This document shows positions 1 to 7,997 of a DNA stretch of 15,937 bases, piece after piece (within the stretch, counting starts at the first letter, position 1; each line of letters starts with the position of its first letter). The notes under the pieces were generated by a model. It was not told where the DNA came from. It saw nothing but the letters and a program-made list of their open reading frames with translations, and did no database searches. The stretch spans positions 1-15,937 of the forward strand of contig JAITXS010000051.1 of the NCBI GenBank assembly GCA_031284645.1. The letters are read 5' to 3'. Source of the stretch: Spirochaetaceae bacterium (lineage in GTDB: Bacteria; Spirochaetota; Spirochaetia; Treponematales; Breznakiellaceae). Made by a program: the position numbers and the translations under genes.

Positions 1-1
1 T

Positions 2-442
2 TCGAACCTCGCGGTAGAGGATTTAGTAGATAGTATAGATAAGATAAGGGAGTATAACGGGTATAGATTACCAACAGAGGAGGAATGGGAATATGCGGCA
101 AGGGGAGGGGCACCGGCCAGTAGTGAGCCCTGGGCATATAAATGGGCGGGGACCAACGAAGAGGGTGAGCTGGGGAAGTTTGCGTGGTATTATGATAATG
201 CAGGAAGCACGACACATCCTGTAAGGCAGAAGGAGGCGAATAACGCAGGGCTGTATGACATGAGCGGTAATGTGGCCGAGTGGTGTTTTGATCCTGCGAA
301 TATTACTCCGCTCCGTGTGTATCGGGGCGGGAATTACGTCTCCACTCCGGCGTACTACTGTTCGGTGGCCTTTCGTAACAACTTACCTCCCGATCTCGTG
401 ATCCCCGGTCCGGGGTTCCGGCCGGTCTACAGCGGAGACTAA
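2..442 (+). CDS. SUMF1/formylglycine-generating-enzyme-fold protein, C-terminal fragment (5' end outside window)
   Basis: The gene is open from the window edge and ends at TAA 440-442, so only the last 146 residues are visible. They carry SUMF1-family landmarks in order: RLPTEEEWEYAARGG, a WxYxWAG stretch, the LYDMSGNVAEWC block, an RGGNY block and a closing GPGFRPV. Family knowledge: this C-type-lectin-like fold occurs in sulfatase-activating enzymes, but also in many surface or binding proteins, including TvpA of Treponema denticola, which is diversified by a retroelement. The conserved frame of the final 30 residues is present, but positions usually held by Asn in such proteins are Tyr, Val, Ser, Thr, Phe, Leu, Ile and Pro. 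A binding or surface role is therefore as likely as an enzymatic one. The missing N-terminus prevents checking for a signal or lipoprotein peptide. The family call is secure; the function is not. Confidence 0.85.
   Translation, partial: SNLAVEDLVDSIDKIREYNGYRLPTEEEWEYAARGGAPASSEPWAYKWAGTNEEGELGKFAWYYDNAGSTTHPVRQKEANNAGLYDMSGNVAEWCFDPANITPLRVYRGGNYVSTPAYYCSVAFRNNLPPDLVIPGPGFRPVYSGD
332..421 (+). other. Candidate hypervariable C-terminal region (possible DGR variable repeat)
   Basis: These 30 codons lie between RGG and the end of GFR in the SUMF1-type gene. Framework residues match the family (the Cys codon at 359, then VA, R, NN, D and GFR). Of the 13 codons at positions that look substituted, 10 end in C or T, as expected if AAC/AAT codons of a template repeat were mutated at adenines. 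The end of the stretch is very GC-rich and holds the interrupted palindrome CCCCGGTCCGGGG at 403-415. No reverse transcriptase or template repeat is inside the window, so this rests on pattern alone. Confidence 0.35.
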
Positions 443-650
443 GGTACGGGGTAGTAACTTTCTGGTAAAACCAAAACCCAAAAAGAAGGGTTGTAGGGTT
501 CAGGGTATTGGGTATAGTAATAACAGAGAGTTGCCGATCTACCCCCGAAGCTGGAGACAAGGAGAGTTGGGTACGATACAGGCTTTCTGGTAAAATCTAT
601 ACCCAAAACCCTATTACCCAATCACCCTATTTATACCCATTACCCCATGC
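443..650. repeat. GGGTA/TACCC mosaic repeat region, copy 1
   Basis: This non-coding stretch follows the SUMF1-type gene and is built from short degenerate GGGTA and TACCC words in both orientations. Three modules recur in the second repeat region near 14930-15264. One (about 471-516) has AAAAAGAAGGGT followed by several GGGT words. One (about 539-571) starts CTACCCCCGAAG and ends at GGGTACG. One (about 569-650) has ACAGGCTTTCTGGTAAAATC followed by a run of TACCC words. GGGT-rich and ACCC-rich modules lie in inverted orientation, so the transcript could fold back on itself. No gene is visible here. Confidence 0.8.
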
Positions 651-657
651 CCCTACT

Positions 658-663
658 TATGAT
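658..663 (+). promoter_or_regulatory. Possible -10 box for the radical SAM gene
   Basis: TATGAT sits 43 bases before the radical SAM start codon, just downstream of the repeat region. No convincing -35 element lies at the usual spacing; the DNA there is repeat sequence. Weak call. Confidence 0.25.
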
Positions 664-706
664 AGACTAGAAATATGAAAATCACGGAGGACATAATTCA
701 TTTGCT

Positions 707-2392
707 ATGCCTATAGTATTAGTTGCTGTCCACCTTGAGGATTGTCCTGAAGCAGTAGCTTTGGGAGCCGCTTCGGTTGCATCCGCCTTGCGGGAAGCCT
801 TCCCTGATGTTCCGATTCATTTAGTTGAAACATTCGTACACGAAGGCCCCGAGGCCCTCGTCCGAAAAATACGAAGGCTGTTAAACACAAGCCCTTTGGC
901 AAAGGGGCAAAAAGAACCGGCACAGTCCGCGCCTCTGCCCGCCATGATAACAGGATTCTCTATATACAGTTGGAATCGCGCGCTCATGATAGAAGCCGCG
1001 CGTCTTTTGCGTGCCGAAATCGTCAATGTTTTTCTCTTCTGCGGCGGCCCGGAGGTTAGTGCGCGCCCTCGTGGTTTGCACAAGCATGAAGGCGGCTCCT
1101 TTGATACGCTTATCAAAGGAGAGGGCGAAAAAGAAGCAGTGCGGGTTCTCGGTGAGCAGTTTTTTCAAAACGCCCCGGCACCCGTCTGCCTTACACAAGA
1201 GCTCAATGCTCTTCCTTCCCCCTGGCTGGACGGAACACTGATAGCAAGTGAACATCATGGGGTGCTCTGGGACTTGGCACGAGGATGTCCCTATTCGTGT
1301 GCATACTGTTATGAATCAAAGGGGGCTCGTAATGCTCAACGAGTCCGGTATTTCCCGCAGGAGCGGATCAGATCAGAGCTTGCCCTGTTTCTGCAAAAAA
1401 AAGTTCCCTATGTCTTTGTTTTGGATCCTACCTTTAACAGTGATAACAAACGCGCTATTGCCATCATGAATATGATAGAGCAGGAAAGTGTTGCGTTTAA
1501 TGCTGCAGGCGGCGCAAGCGATACCCATTGGCATTTTGAAGTGCGTGCGGAGCTTTTGAACCGGCAGCAGGCACAGCACTTTGCCAAAATCGGCGCATCC
1601 CTGCAAATTGGCCTTCAGACAGTGAACCCCAAATCAGCAGCCCTCATTGGTCGGCTTCATTTTAATCGGGGGCAGTTCGAATCAAAAATCAATCTTCTTA
1701 TCGAAGAGGATGTTCTTTTCGGACTGGACATTATCTACGGACTTCCCGGAGATACGCTTGCGGACTATAAGAAGTCTCTGGATTTCAGCCTCTCCCTCTA
1801 TCCCAATAATCTTGATATGTTCCGTCTTTCAGTCTTGCCCGGTACGGTACTTTGGGACAGAGCCTCCGAACTGGGATTGTATGCAAATAGCGAGGCTCCG
1901 TATGAAGTAATCTCCACACCGGATTGTTCTGCCTCTGATTTGAATAGAGCAGAAAGCCTCTCCCGTGCGGCAGATCGTTTCTACAATCAGGGACGAGCGG
2001 TCGCATGGTTTAACCAGCTGCTCTATCCCCTTAAAATGAAACCATCGCTGTTTCTCGAAGGTTTTATGGAATTCTGCAAAGCTGCTCCCGAGAATAATGG
2101 TGATGTAGAAAAGGCGCAGCTTGCCTACCTTGACGCTGTGTATACCAAGGCAAAAAAGCGCCGTCTGTTCCCTGCTGTACAGGATATAGTACGGTTCAAC
2201 GGCGCATGGGCTCGTGCCCTTGTTGAAGGGATCAGTACGGATATCACCTTTCATTATGATCCGGAGGCAGTACTGGGCGAGGCGGGCCTTGATATCGAAA
2301 GTTTTGTTGCTTCTTGCAAAAAAACAAACCAGGCGCCGGTAAAAGGGAGAGTACAGCCGGGTAAGTGCGGGCCGGAACTTCTGTTGTTATAA
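707..2392 (+). CDS. B12-binding-type radical SAM protein (DUF4080-like C-terminus)
   Basis: The protein has 561 residues in three parts. Residues 1-150 form a Rossmann-like cobalamin-binding-type domain, but I see no classic DxHxxG motif, so the cofactor may bind without a lower His ligand or be absent. Residues about 180-400 are a radical SAM barrel with the [4Fe-4S]-binding CPYSCAYC motif (Cys194, Cys198, Cys201). The C-terminal 150 residues resemble the DUF4080 extension. Members of this group are widespread and their substrates are generally unknown; methyl transfer or other radical chemistry is possible. The chosen ATG is the only good start; a GGAGG lies 16 bases upstream, further than usual. 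The gene converges on the aryl-polyene-type operon on the other strand, so co-regulation is not implied. Confidence 0.85.
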   Translation: MPIVLVAVHLEDCPEAVALGAASVASALREAFPDVPIHLVETFVHEGPEALVRKIRRLLNTSPLAKGQKEPAQSAPLPAMITGFSIYSWNRALMIEAARLLRAEIVNVFLFCGGPEVSARPRGLHKHEGGSFDTLIKGEGEKEAVRVLGEQFFQNAPAPVCLTQELNALPSPWLDGTLIASEHHGVLWDLARGCPYSCAYCYESKGARNAQRVRYFPQERIRSELALFLQKKVPYVFVLDPTFNSDNKRAIAIMNMIEQESVAFNAAGGASDTHWHFEVRAELLNRQQAQHFAKIGASLQIGLQTVNPKSAALIGRLHFNRGQFESKINLLIEEDVLFGLDIIYGLPGDTLADYKKSLDFSLSLYPNNLDMFRLSVLPGTVLWDRASELGLYANSEAPYEVISTPDCSASDLNRAESLSRAADRFYNQGRAVAWFNQLLYPLKMKPSLFLEGFMEFCKAAPENNGDVEKAQLAYLDAVYTKAKKRRLFPAVQDIVRFNGAWARALVEGISTDITFHYDPEAVLGEAGLDIESFVASCKKTNQAPVKGRVQPGKCGPELLLL

Positions 2393-2424
2393 TGATACTT
2401 TTCCGGCCGGTGCCCGATTTTTTT
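2370..2424 (+). terminator. Possible rho-independent terminator after the radical SAM gene
   Basis: GGCCGGAA (2370-2377) pairs with TTCCGGCC (2401-2408) across a 23-base loop that contains the stop codon. A run of seven T follows at about 2418-2424. The stem starts inside the coding end and the loop is long, so this is a moderate call. It lies between two convergent genes. Confidence 0.4.
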
Positions 2425-2446
2425 GTTCTCTGTACAAATAGCAGGA

Positions 2447-3172
2447 TTATACGATGCCGCCGTTTACCGAAATAACTTGGCGGGTAATATACGAGGCTTG
2501 ATCGGACAATAAAAAAACCGCAAGGGCAGCGACTTCCTCAGGCTGTCCGATGCGGCCCATAGGAATAGAAGGCAGGATGTGCTCAAGCGGCGCGGAGGCA
2601 GACATGTCTGTTTCGATAATGCCCGGGGCTATGCAGTTTACCGTTATTGAGCGGCTTGCCAGCTCAACGGCAAGCGCCTTGCTTGCTCCGATAATTCCTG
2701 CTTTTGAGGCACTGTAATTTACCTGTCCGCGATTTCCTATAATGCCCGAAACCGATGCTATCGTAATAATACGCCCGCGCTTTTTCCGCGCCATTGGCAT
2801 AACAAGAGGGTGCAGCACATTAAAAAAACCATCAAGATTTGTATGCAGCACGGAGTCCCAATCTTCATCGCTTAACGCAGGAAAAGTATTATCGGCATTG
2901 ATACCGGCATTACACACAACACCCCATAAAGCACCGTGATCTTCTGTCAAGCGGTCAAGTTTTTGAGTACATTCGGCCCTGTCTGCAATATTAAATTGAA
3001 TCAGTTCAATATCGCCGCCGCCGGAATGTATTTCCGCTTCCAGAGTGCGGGCCGCGTCTTCACTCTTGTTATAGTGGGCAAGAATTCCGTATCCGGCGCG
3101 TGAGGCTAAGAGCGCGATTGCCCGCCCTATACCCCTGCCCGCGCCGGTAACCAACACTTTTTTTTCAAACAT
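2447..3172 (-). CDS. apeQ: 3-oxoacyl-ACP reductase, FabG/ApeQ-like (SDR family)
   Basis: The protein has 241 residues, the normal length for FabG-type short-chain dehydrogenases. It would reduce the 3-ketoacyl-ACP to the 3-hydroxy form with NAD(P)H in each elongation cycle. Visible motifs are the Rossmann glycine motif TGAGRGIG (9-16), NAG (88-90), Asn112, Ser142 and the catalytic Tyr153-x3-Lys157. Residues 183-190 (PGIIETDM) are also typical of FabG. An AGGAGG lies about 8 bases before the ATG, which fixes the start. It is the last gene of the operon, 31 bases after the ApeP-like dehydratase, the same order as apeP-apeQ in proteobacterial APE clusters. A run of eight A covers codons 3-5. The SDR reductase call is near certain; the specific APE role comes from context. 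Confidence 0.9.
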   Translation of the reverse strand: MFEKKVLVTGAGRGIGRAIALLASRAGYGILAHYNKSEDAARTLEAEIHSGGGDIELIQFNIADRAECTQKLDRLTEDHGALWGVVCNAGINADNTFPALSDEDWDSVLHTNLDGFFNVLHPLVMPMARKKRGRIITIASVSGIIGNRGQVNYSASKAGIIGASKALAVELASRSITVNCIAPGIIETDMSASAPLEHILPSIPMGRIGQPEEVAALAVFLLSDQASYITRQVISVNGGIV

Positions 3173-3203
3173 CTTTTATGCCTCCTGCGATCCGCTTTAA
3201 CGC

Positions 3204-3680
3204 TTAATCTTTCGATCTTTTTCCGAAACGGGAATTGTCGCTTAAATCTTCAATGTGCTCAACATCAATAACGGTCAATTCCGCGCAAAGCGCCGTTTCC
3301 CCGCCGCAGCTAATCAGGCCGTTAAACATAAAAATCGAATCCATACGGCAATCCTCCCAAACCCGAATCTTGATACGCGAAGACAATACCGGACGCGTAA
3401 TATCAAGATTAGATACGCTTAAAATGGCCCCTGCTCTGCGCGGCAGGGATAACTCCCTGCTTGAAAGACCGGAGAGAGCCGAAATAGCCTGCGCCATACA
3501 CTCAAAACCGGCCCATGCGGGCATTCCCTGCATCGAAGCGTCATAAAAAATACAGGAAGGCTCTATGTCAAATTCCGCATCAAGCGTTCTTTTTTTTGTG
3601 TCAAAATCACTTATCCGCGAAAGCATCACCATCTTTCCCCTATGCGGTATCAATGAAAGAAGCTCGTCTTTTTCTATCAT
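3204..3680 (-). CDS. apeP: ApeP-like hotdog 3-hydroxyacyl-ACP dehydratase
   Basis: The protein has 158 residues with a hotdog fold. Visible family signatures are IPHRGKM near the N-terminus (His13) and PAWAGFECMAQ (54-64) on the central helix, as in ApeP-type dehydratases. Such proteins remove water from 3-hydroxyacyl-ACP. From published work on aryl polyenes, ApeP works together with a second dehydratase, ApeI, and an ApeI-like gene is present in this operon (10152-10511). The gap to the ketosynthase upstream is 93 bases, the largest in the operon. It contains an exact tandem copy of the 8-mer GAGGTAAT (minus strand; plus positions 3688-3703), the nearer copy giving a plausible ribosome-binding site. 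The final 20 residues are polar and probably disordered. Confidence 0.85.
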   Translation of the reverse strand: MIEKDELLSLIPHRGKMVMLSRISDFDTKKRTLDAEFDIEPSCIFYDASMQGMPAWAGFECMAQAISALSGLSSRELSLPRRAGAILSVSNLDITRPVLSSRIKIRVWEDCRMDSIFMFNGLISCGGETALCAELTVIDVEHIEDLSDNSRFGKRSKD

Positions 3681-3773
3681 TTTCTCTATTACCTCATTAC
3701 CTCGTCTTCTCGTAAGTTGAGCATATCTATTGAGCTCATCTTCCTTGCATCATTAAAAAAATTTTAAACAAAC

Positions 3774-4979
3774 TTATCCTGCATCCGGACTTCCTAAAAC
3801 AAGGCTCGTATTACACCCGCCAAATGCAAAAGAATTGCTCATACAGTAACGGATATGCGGTAACAACTCGCCTTTTTCGGCGAAACGCAGATGCGGCAAT
3901 TCTTCATCACGAACACCGTCCCAGCAGTGAAGCGGAGCGGCGGGAGACGGGCCCTCCTTGCCGGAGAGCAGATACCAGCAGACAGCGCTCTCCAAAGCAC
4001 CCGCCGCGCCAAGGGTGTGTCCGGTAAGCGGTTTTGTGGAGCTTACAAGAGGTGCCGTATCCTTAAAAAGAGATGCAACAGCCTTTGCCTCCGCGCGGTC
4101 ATTTTGCACTGTCCCTGTTCCGTGCAGATTGATATAGTCTATATCCTTTGGGCCTATGCCCGCTTCCCCGAGCGCCTCTTCCATTGCCCGTCTCGCACCG
4201 ATACCCTCGGGTTCAGGAGCGGTCATGTGATAGGCATCGGCGTTTAAGCCTTCTCCTGCCAGTATAACTTGTTTGTCGAGCATCGGAAAAGGTTCTTTTG
4301 AAAGTACAAAAAAAGCGCCTCCCTCCCCAAGATTGATACCGTCCCTGTTTTTGCTAAAAGGATTCGATAATCCTTTTGAAACCGCGCCAAGCGAATCAAA
4401 ACCAAGAAGCACGGTTTCCTTTGCGATATCAACGCCTCCGGCTACGGCAGCATCGCAGATGCCCGCTCTGATAAAAGAGGCAGCTTTTATCAGAGCATCG
4501 GCGCTTGAAGCACAAGCTGCCGATGTAGCGATAAGAGGCCCTTTTATGTTAAAAACCGCCGCAAGATACTCGGCAATTCCGCTTGCCCCCTGTAAATCTA
4601 TATCATAATCATCGGGGAAAGATCCTTTGGTAAAAAACGTATGATGAGCGGGTAGAGAGAATTCCGATCCGTTATCGCAGGAACCAACACAAAGTGCTAC
4701 ACGATCCCCTCCAAATCTCTGAACAACAGTCCGGATACTCTCCTCTATCTGTGCCGCCGCCGCCGCTGTTATCCGTAAAATTCTCGTGTCATGACATCCT
4801 GCGGCAGGCGGCAAAAATTCGGTAAAAACCCGGCCCACAAGAAAATTATGAAGACCTGAAATCGTAAAGGGTACAATGCCATCCCTTTTCGCTGCGGCAA
4901 GCGAAGTATAAAGCGTTTCAATATTATTCCCTGTGCAGGAAATAATACCCGGTTTGGAAAGATATACTCTGGTTCTCAT
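3774..4979 (-). CDS. apeO: Beta-ketoacyl-ACP synthase, KAS II/ApeO-like
   Basis: This is a thiolase-fold ketosynthase of 401 residues that elongates the acyl chain by condensation with malonyl-ACP. All catalytic residues are seen: the nucleophile in SAACASS (Cys156), HGTGT (His286), Lys316 and GHTLGAAG (His321). FAFGGCN near the end is the usual glycine-rich closing motif. It is therefore an active-type KS and not a chain-length factor. I chose the ATG at 4979 over the in-frame ATG at 4991, because GGAGG lies four bases before it and it forms an ATGA overlap with the exporter stop codon. This is the only ketosynthase in the window. Proteobacterial APE clusters carry further KS or CLF genes, so this one may act as a homodimer or find its partner elsewhere. 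Of the cluster KS types, ApeO fits best by position. Confidence 0.88.
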   Translation of the reverse strand: MRTRVYLSKPGIISCTGNNIETLYTSLAAAKRDGIVPFTISGLHNFLVGRVFTEFLPPAAGCHDTRILRITAAAAAQIEESIRTVVQRFGGDRVALCVGSCDNGSEFSLPAHHTFFTKGSFPDDYDIDLQGASGIAEYLAAVFNIKGPLIATSAACASSADALIKAASFIRAGICDAAVAGGVDIAKETVLLGFDSLGAVSKGLSNPFSKNRDGINLGEGGAFFVLSKEPFPMLDKQVILAGEGLNADAYHMTAPEPEGIGARRAMEEALGEAGIGPKDIDYINLHGTGTVQNDRAEAKAVASLFKDTAPLVSSTKPLTGHTLGAAGALESAVCWYLLSGKEGPSPAAPLHCWDGVRDEELPHLRFAEKGELLPHIRYCMSNSFAFGGCNTSLVLGSPDAG

Positions 4980-7354
4980 CGTTCCTCCCATAACAGCAAG
5001 GCGGCGGCAAAAGCTGTTGTTATTCCCGCGAATATCGTAGCACCGAATATATGAACAGGATAAAACGAGCTTATCGCAAGTGTCCCGAATGAAAGTGCCG
5101 TGGTTATATACGAAAGTATGAGTGCGGTAAATTCAGGACGGTTTCCCGTTTTTGCCGGTGTCTTTCTTTTTGTGGTGGTATAAAACATATAATCAAGACC
5201 AAGCCCGAAAACAAGCACAAAGGCGCAGAGAGAAAAAAAAGTAATTCCGCTTTCGGTAAGAAGCAAAAGGGCTGACAAAACAAGACTGATAAGAAGCGGA
5301 ACAGCGGCTATTTTAATGGTATCCCCGGAATTATAAAAAATCCTTGTAAAAAGAACGACTACAAAGTACGCGCATACAAAAAGGATAAGAATTATTTTTG
5401 TCAGTGAATTTAATTCGTTTTCAATATCTTCTACTCTGTTCACCATATATACGCCGTTAAAAGACGAGGCAATGTGTTGGAACGTGGAAACAGGCGCGGA
5501 CGGTGCAAAAAGCATAACAGCCGAATAATACAGTCCGTCAATTTGCCCAAGCCACAGATTCGAAAGGGCATTTTTTATAAAAAACGGCATCTCATCACTA
5601 TCTATGTGTAAAAACAGCGTTTTTTTCGCGGCATAATCATCATAAAAACTATCAAGAGCATCAGCAGGAAGGCCGAGCGTTTGGTATTGTGTTTCCGCAA
5701 GCGGTAATAAAGCGCGAACAGAACGGTAACTTTGCTCTTGTTTTTTGAGAGACGGTATAAATTGAGATGAGGCCATAAATGAGGCAAGTCTTCCCTGTCC
5801 TGCTTCGCTATCCAGTCGCTCACAGAGGCTCTCTTCTTTTTGTAAAAGATCTTCGGCGCTATCTGCGGCAAGGATAAAGTACCAGGGCGCTGAATTGTAT
5901 TGAAGCGCCGCTGCAACGGTTTTTTCGCTTTCCATAAGCGAAGGAGAGGGTTTATAAAAATTGGTGATCGTATTCCCTATCTTGAAATTTTGTATATGAA
6001 GGACAATAACAAGTACGGAAACAGCGATTATCAGGGCAAGCAGTATTTTTGAAAAGATCTGCTTTTTGTGCTTGATTTCAGGAAAAAATCCGGCCTTTCC
6101 GTTAAACAGGACACGGGGAATTTTTATGCGGAAAAGGGGAAAGAGAGCGCATACCGTTATATATGAGCTTGCCATACCGAAAACAGAAAATACGGCAAAC
6201 TGGCGAATGATCGGGAAAGGAGCACATAAAAGTGAAAAAAAACAAATTTCCGTGGAGATAAAACTCATGGAGATACTGCGGAACAAAGTATCCCGAGTAA
6301 AATCAGCCTGTATATTATGCGCGTAAAGATGAACAAAATAATGTATTGAATAATCCACGCAGCAGCCGATAAGGGTTGCGCCAAAAACAAAAGTAAGAAT
6401 ATGAATTTCCCGAAAGAATAAGAGTTCACCGGCAAGGGCTGCGGCAAGCGATAATACCGAGGCAAAGACAGCAAGAGAAGCGGGAATGGCCGAGCGGAAA
6501 GCAAAAAAGAATAAGGCGATAATAAGGGCCATAGAAACCGAACTTATGATAGAAATTTCCCGCTTTGCGTTTAAAGAGCTTTCATAACTATGGAAAGGAA
6601 AACCCGAATAATAACAGCAAGTATCCGGGAAGGAAGTTTTTAAGAGCTCAATTTCACTATAGATTGTTTTAACGGCACTATTTTCTTCATTCAGGGAAAG
6701 CGCTTCCTTAAGCTTCCCGTTCATCATAAGATACCATAAACCGTCTTTTTCCACGGCAAGTATATCCTTGAACAGGGAAAGAGAGCCGCTTGAGCGGAAA
6801 AGCCTCTCAAGACGGCCTTTTAGTATTGATTCGCCGAGCAAAAAAGGATCCTGCTCAATAGAATCAGTATTGGTAAAGACAAAAGAGCTAAAAGCCAGTT
6901 CAAGCGCGTCTTGTGCAACGAATGTGCCCTGACCCTGCTCTAATAGATTAATTATCTCATTGTCTAATAAATTATACTTATATTTATCTATATAATTTCT
7001 TGTTTCAGATAGTACTGAAATATCTACATAGAAAGAAAAATTCTCGAAAACTCCTGATTCCGAAAGTTTTTGACTCAACACCGCTGCCGCGGATGCAGCC
7101 GTATAAAAATCAGGATTTTCCACAAGAATAAGTACCGATCCGGACATTCTTTTGTTTAATGCCCGCTCGGCTCCGGCGATCTTTTTAACCGGGCCTTCCG
7201 GTATAATGTCAAGAAAATCAGCGTTTATCGAAAAACCTTTCCACGCAAAACAGAGTAGAAGCGTAAGCAGAACCCCGTGAAACAAAAGCCATGAGAAGAA
7301 AAGAATGCGCGGGCGTCCCTTATTATTGTTCAAAATAGACAAGCTCACTTTCAT
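4976..7354 (-). CDS. MMPL/RND-family lipid exporter of the aryl polyene cluster (ApeM-like)
   Basis: This inner-membrane transporter has 792 residues in two RND-like halves. TM1 is at about 15-40, followed by a periplasmic domain (45-265) and a bundle of helices (267-415) holding GCCVDYSIHYF, with Asp334. The second half begins with a helix at 435-455, then a periplasmic domain (460-650) and helices (651-790) holding GLGLDYMFY, with Asp721. These paired Asp-Tyr sites are where RND/MMPL proteins relay protons. Family role: export or extraction of lipids, here probably handing the polyene lipid to the LolA-like protein encoded just upstream. The start overlaps the LolA-like gene by 32 bases and lacks a clear ribosome-binding site; later GTG or TTG starts are possible. 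The stop forms an ATGA overlap with the ketosynthase gene. Family assignment is strong; the cargo is inferred. Confidence 0.87.
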   Translation of the reverse strand: MKVSLSILNNNKGRPRILFFSWLLFHGVLLTLLLCFAWKGFSINADFLDIIPEGPVKKIAGAERALNKRMSGSVLILVENPDFYTAASAAAVLSQKLSESGVFENFSFYVDISVLSETRNYIDKYKYNLLDNEIINLLEQGQGTFVAQDALELAFSSFVFTNTDSIEQDPFLLGESILKGRLERLFRSSGSLSLFKDILAVEKDGLWYLMMNGKLKEALSLNEENSAVKTIYSEIELLKTSFPDTCCYYSGFPFHSYESSLNAKREISIISSVSMALIIALFFFAFRSAIPASLAVFASVLSLAAALAGELLFFREIHILTFVFGATLIGCCVDYSIHYFVHLYAHNIQADFTRDTLFRSISMSFISTEICFFSLLCAPFPIIRQFAVFSVFGMASSYITVCALFPLFRIKIPRVLFNGKAGFFPEIKHKKQIFSKILLALIIAVSVLVIVLHIQNFKIGNTITNFYKPSPSLMESEKTVAAALQYNSAPWYFILAADSAEDLLQKEESLCERLDSEAGQGRLASFMASSQFIPSLKKQEQSYRSVRALLPLAETQYQTLGLPADALDSFYDDYAAKKTLFLHIDSDEMPFFIKNALSNLWLGQIDGLYYSAVMLFAPSAPVSTFQHIASSFNGVYMVNRVEDIENELNSLTKIILILFVCAYFVVVLFTRIFYNSGDTIKIAAVPLLISLVLSALLLLTESGITFFSLCAFVLVFGLGLDYMFYTTTKRKTPAKTGNRPEFTALILSYITTALSFGTLAISSFYPVHIFGATIFAGITTAFAAALLLWEER

Positions 7355-7997
7355 TTAAAAATTCAGGGAAATCTATATTAGAAATACTGTATGTTATTGT
7401 ATCGCCGTTTAGAGCGTAAAAGACAAGCGTATCAATTGAGCGACTTCCTTTTAATAGTACACTCGAAAAAAACGAGACAGCGGTTGTGCCTTTTGCCTTG
7501 ATTCCGACAAGCCATGAATCTCCGTTTGTTTTGTAAAAAATATCGTAATTTTCTTTAAGAGCGGCTGCATTACCGGTAAATATAGCTTGAAACATCGCCG
7601 AGGCGCTCAAAAATGCCCCGTTTCCGGCTGCATCAAATTTTTTCTTTTTTCCTGACGAGTTTGTTTGAATAACAAAATCGCTGCCGGTAAAAATCACGGA
7701 GGATACCGGGTAAGATGTTCGTATAACAATGCCCTTTTTTTTATCAATAATGATATTTCCTTTTGAGACAAGAGCCCGCCCACTTTTTACGCTTTTTTTT
7801 ATCTGCTCAAAATCGCCTGTTATATAATCCGCTGACATTGACGTGCAGATACGGTCAAAAGAAGCTTCGCTTTCAGGATTAAGCGGAAATTCAAACAGAT
7901 CATCGGCAGGATCACTTTCTGCAAAGGCAAGAGAGGGAAGCAGTATCATAAAGAGTACACAAAAACAACGGTACAAAGGCTTTTTTTTCGCGATCAT
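7323..7997 (-). CDS. LolA-like outer-membrane lipoprotein carrier / periplasmic carrier (ApeL-like)
   Basis: The protein has 224 residues with a clear Sec signal peptide: KKK near the start, a hydrophobic core FCVLFMILL, and probable cleavage after PSLAFA, near residue 26. There is no lipobox Cys. The mature part has beta-rich LolA-type features, such as GDFEQIKK and a run reading KGNIIIDKKKGIVIRTSYP. LolA-like proteins carry a hydrophobic ligand across the periplasm. In APE clusters a LolA-like gene beside an MMPL exporter is usual and is thought to pass the polyene lipid toward the outer membrane. The ATG overlaps the thioesterase stop as ATGA, and GGAGGG lies just upstream, so the start is secure. 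Poly-A tracts of eight occur in the signal-peptide codons and twice later. Sequence similarity to true LolA is weak, so the call leans on context. Confidence 0.75.
   Translation of the reverse strand: MIAKKKPLYRCFCVLFMILLPSLAFAESDPADDLFEFPLNPESEASFDRICTSMSADYITGDFEQIKKSVKSGRALVSKGNIIIDKKKGIVIRTSYPVSSVIFTGSDFVIQTNSSGKKKKFDAAGNGAFLSASAMFQAIFTGNAAALKENYDIFYKTNGDSWLVGIKAKGTTAVSFFSSVLLKGSRSIDTLVFYALNGDTITYSISNIDFPEFLNESELVYFEQ

Noticed and set aside
443..650. CRISPR-like array from the repeated GGGTA words
   Set aside because: Repeat words are too short, degenerate, irregularly spaced and in both orientations; there are no constant-length spacers and no cas gene.
1829..2254. 141-codon minus-strand frame inside the radical SAM gene
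   Set aside because: It is a shadow of a well-supported gene, with no recognisable domain.
707..2392. Radical SAM gene as a tailoring (methylating) enzyme of the polyene cluster
   Set aside because: It is on the opposite strand, convergent with the operon and separated by a terminator-like stem. Its DUF4080-type group is common outside such clusters, so I see no evidence for membership.
4979..4991. Upstream ATG as start of the ketosynthase
   Set aside because: The GGAGG lies between the two ATGs, so it can serve only the downstream one, which also makes the ATGA coupling with the exporter.
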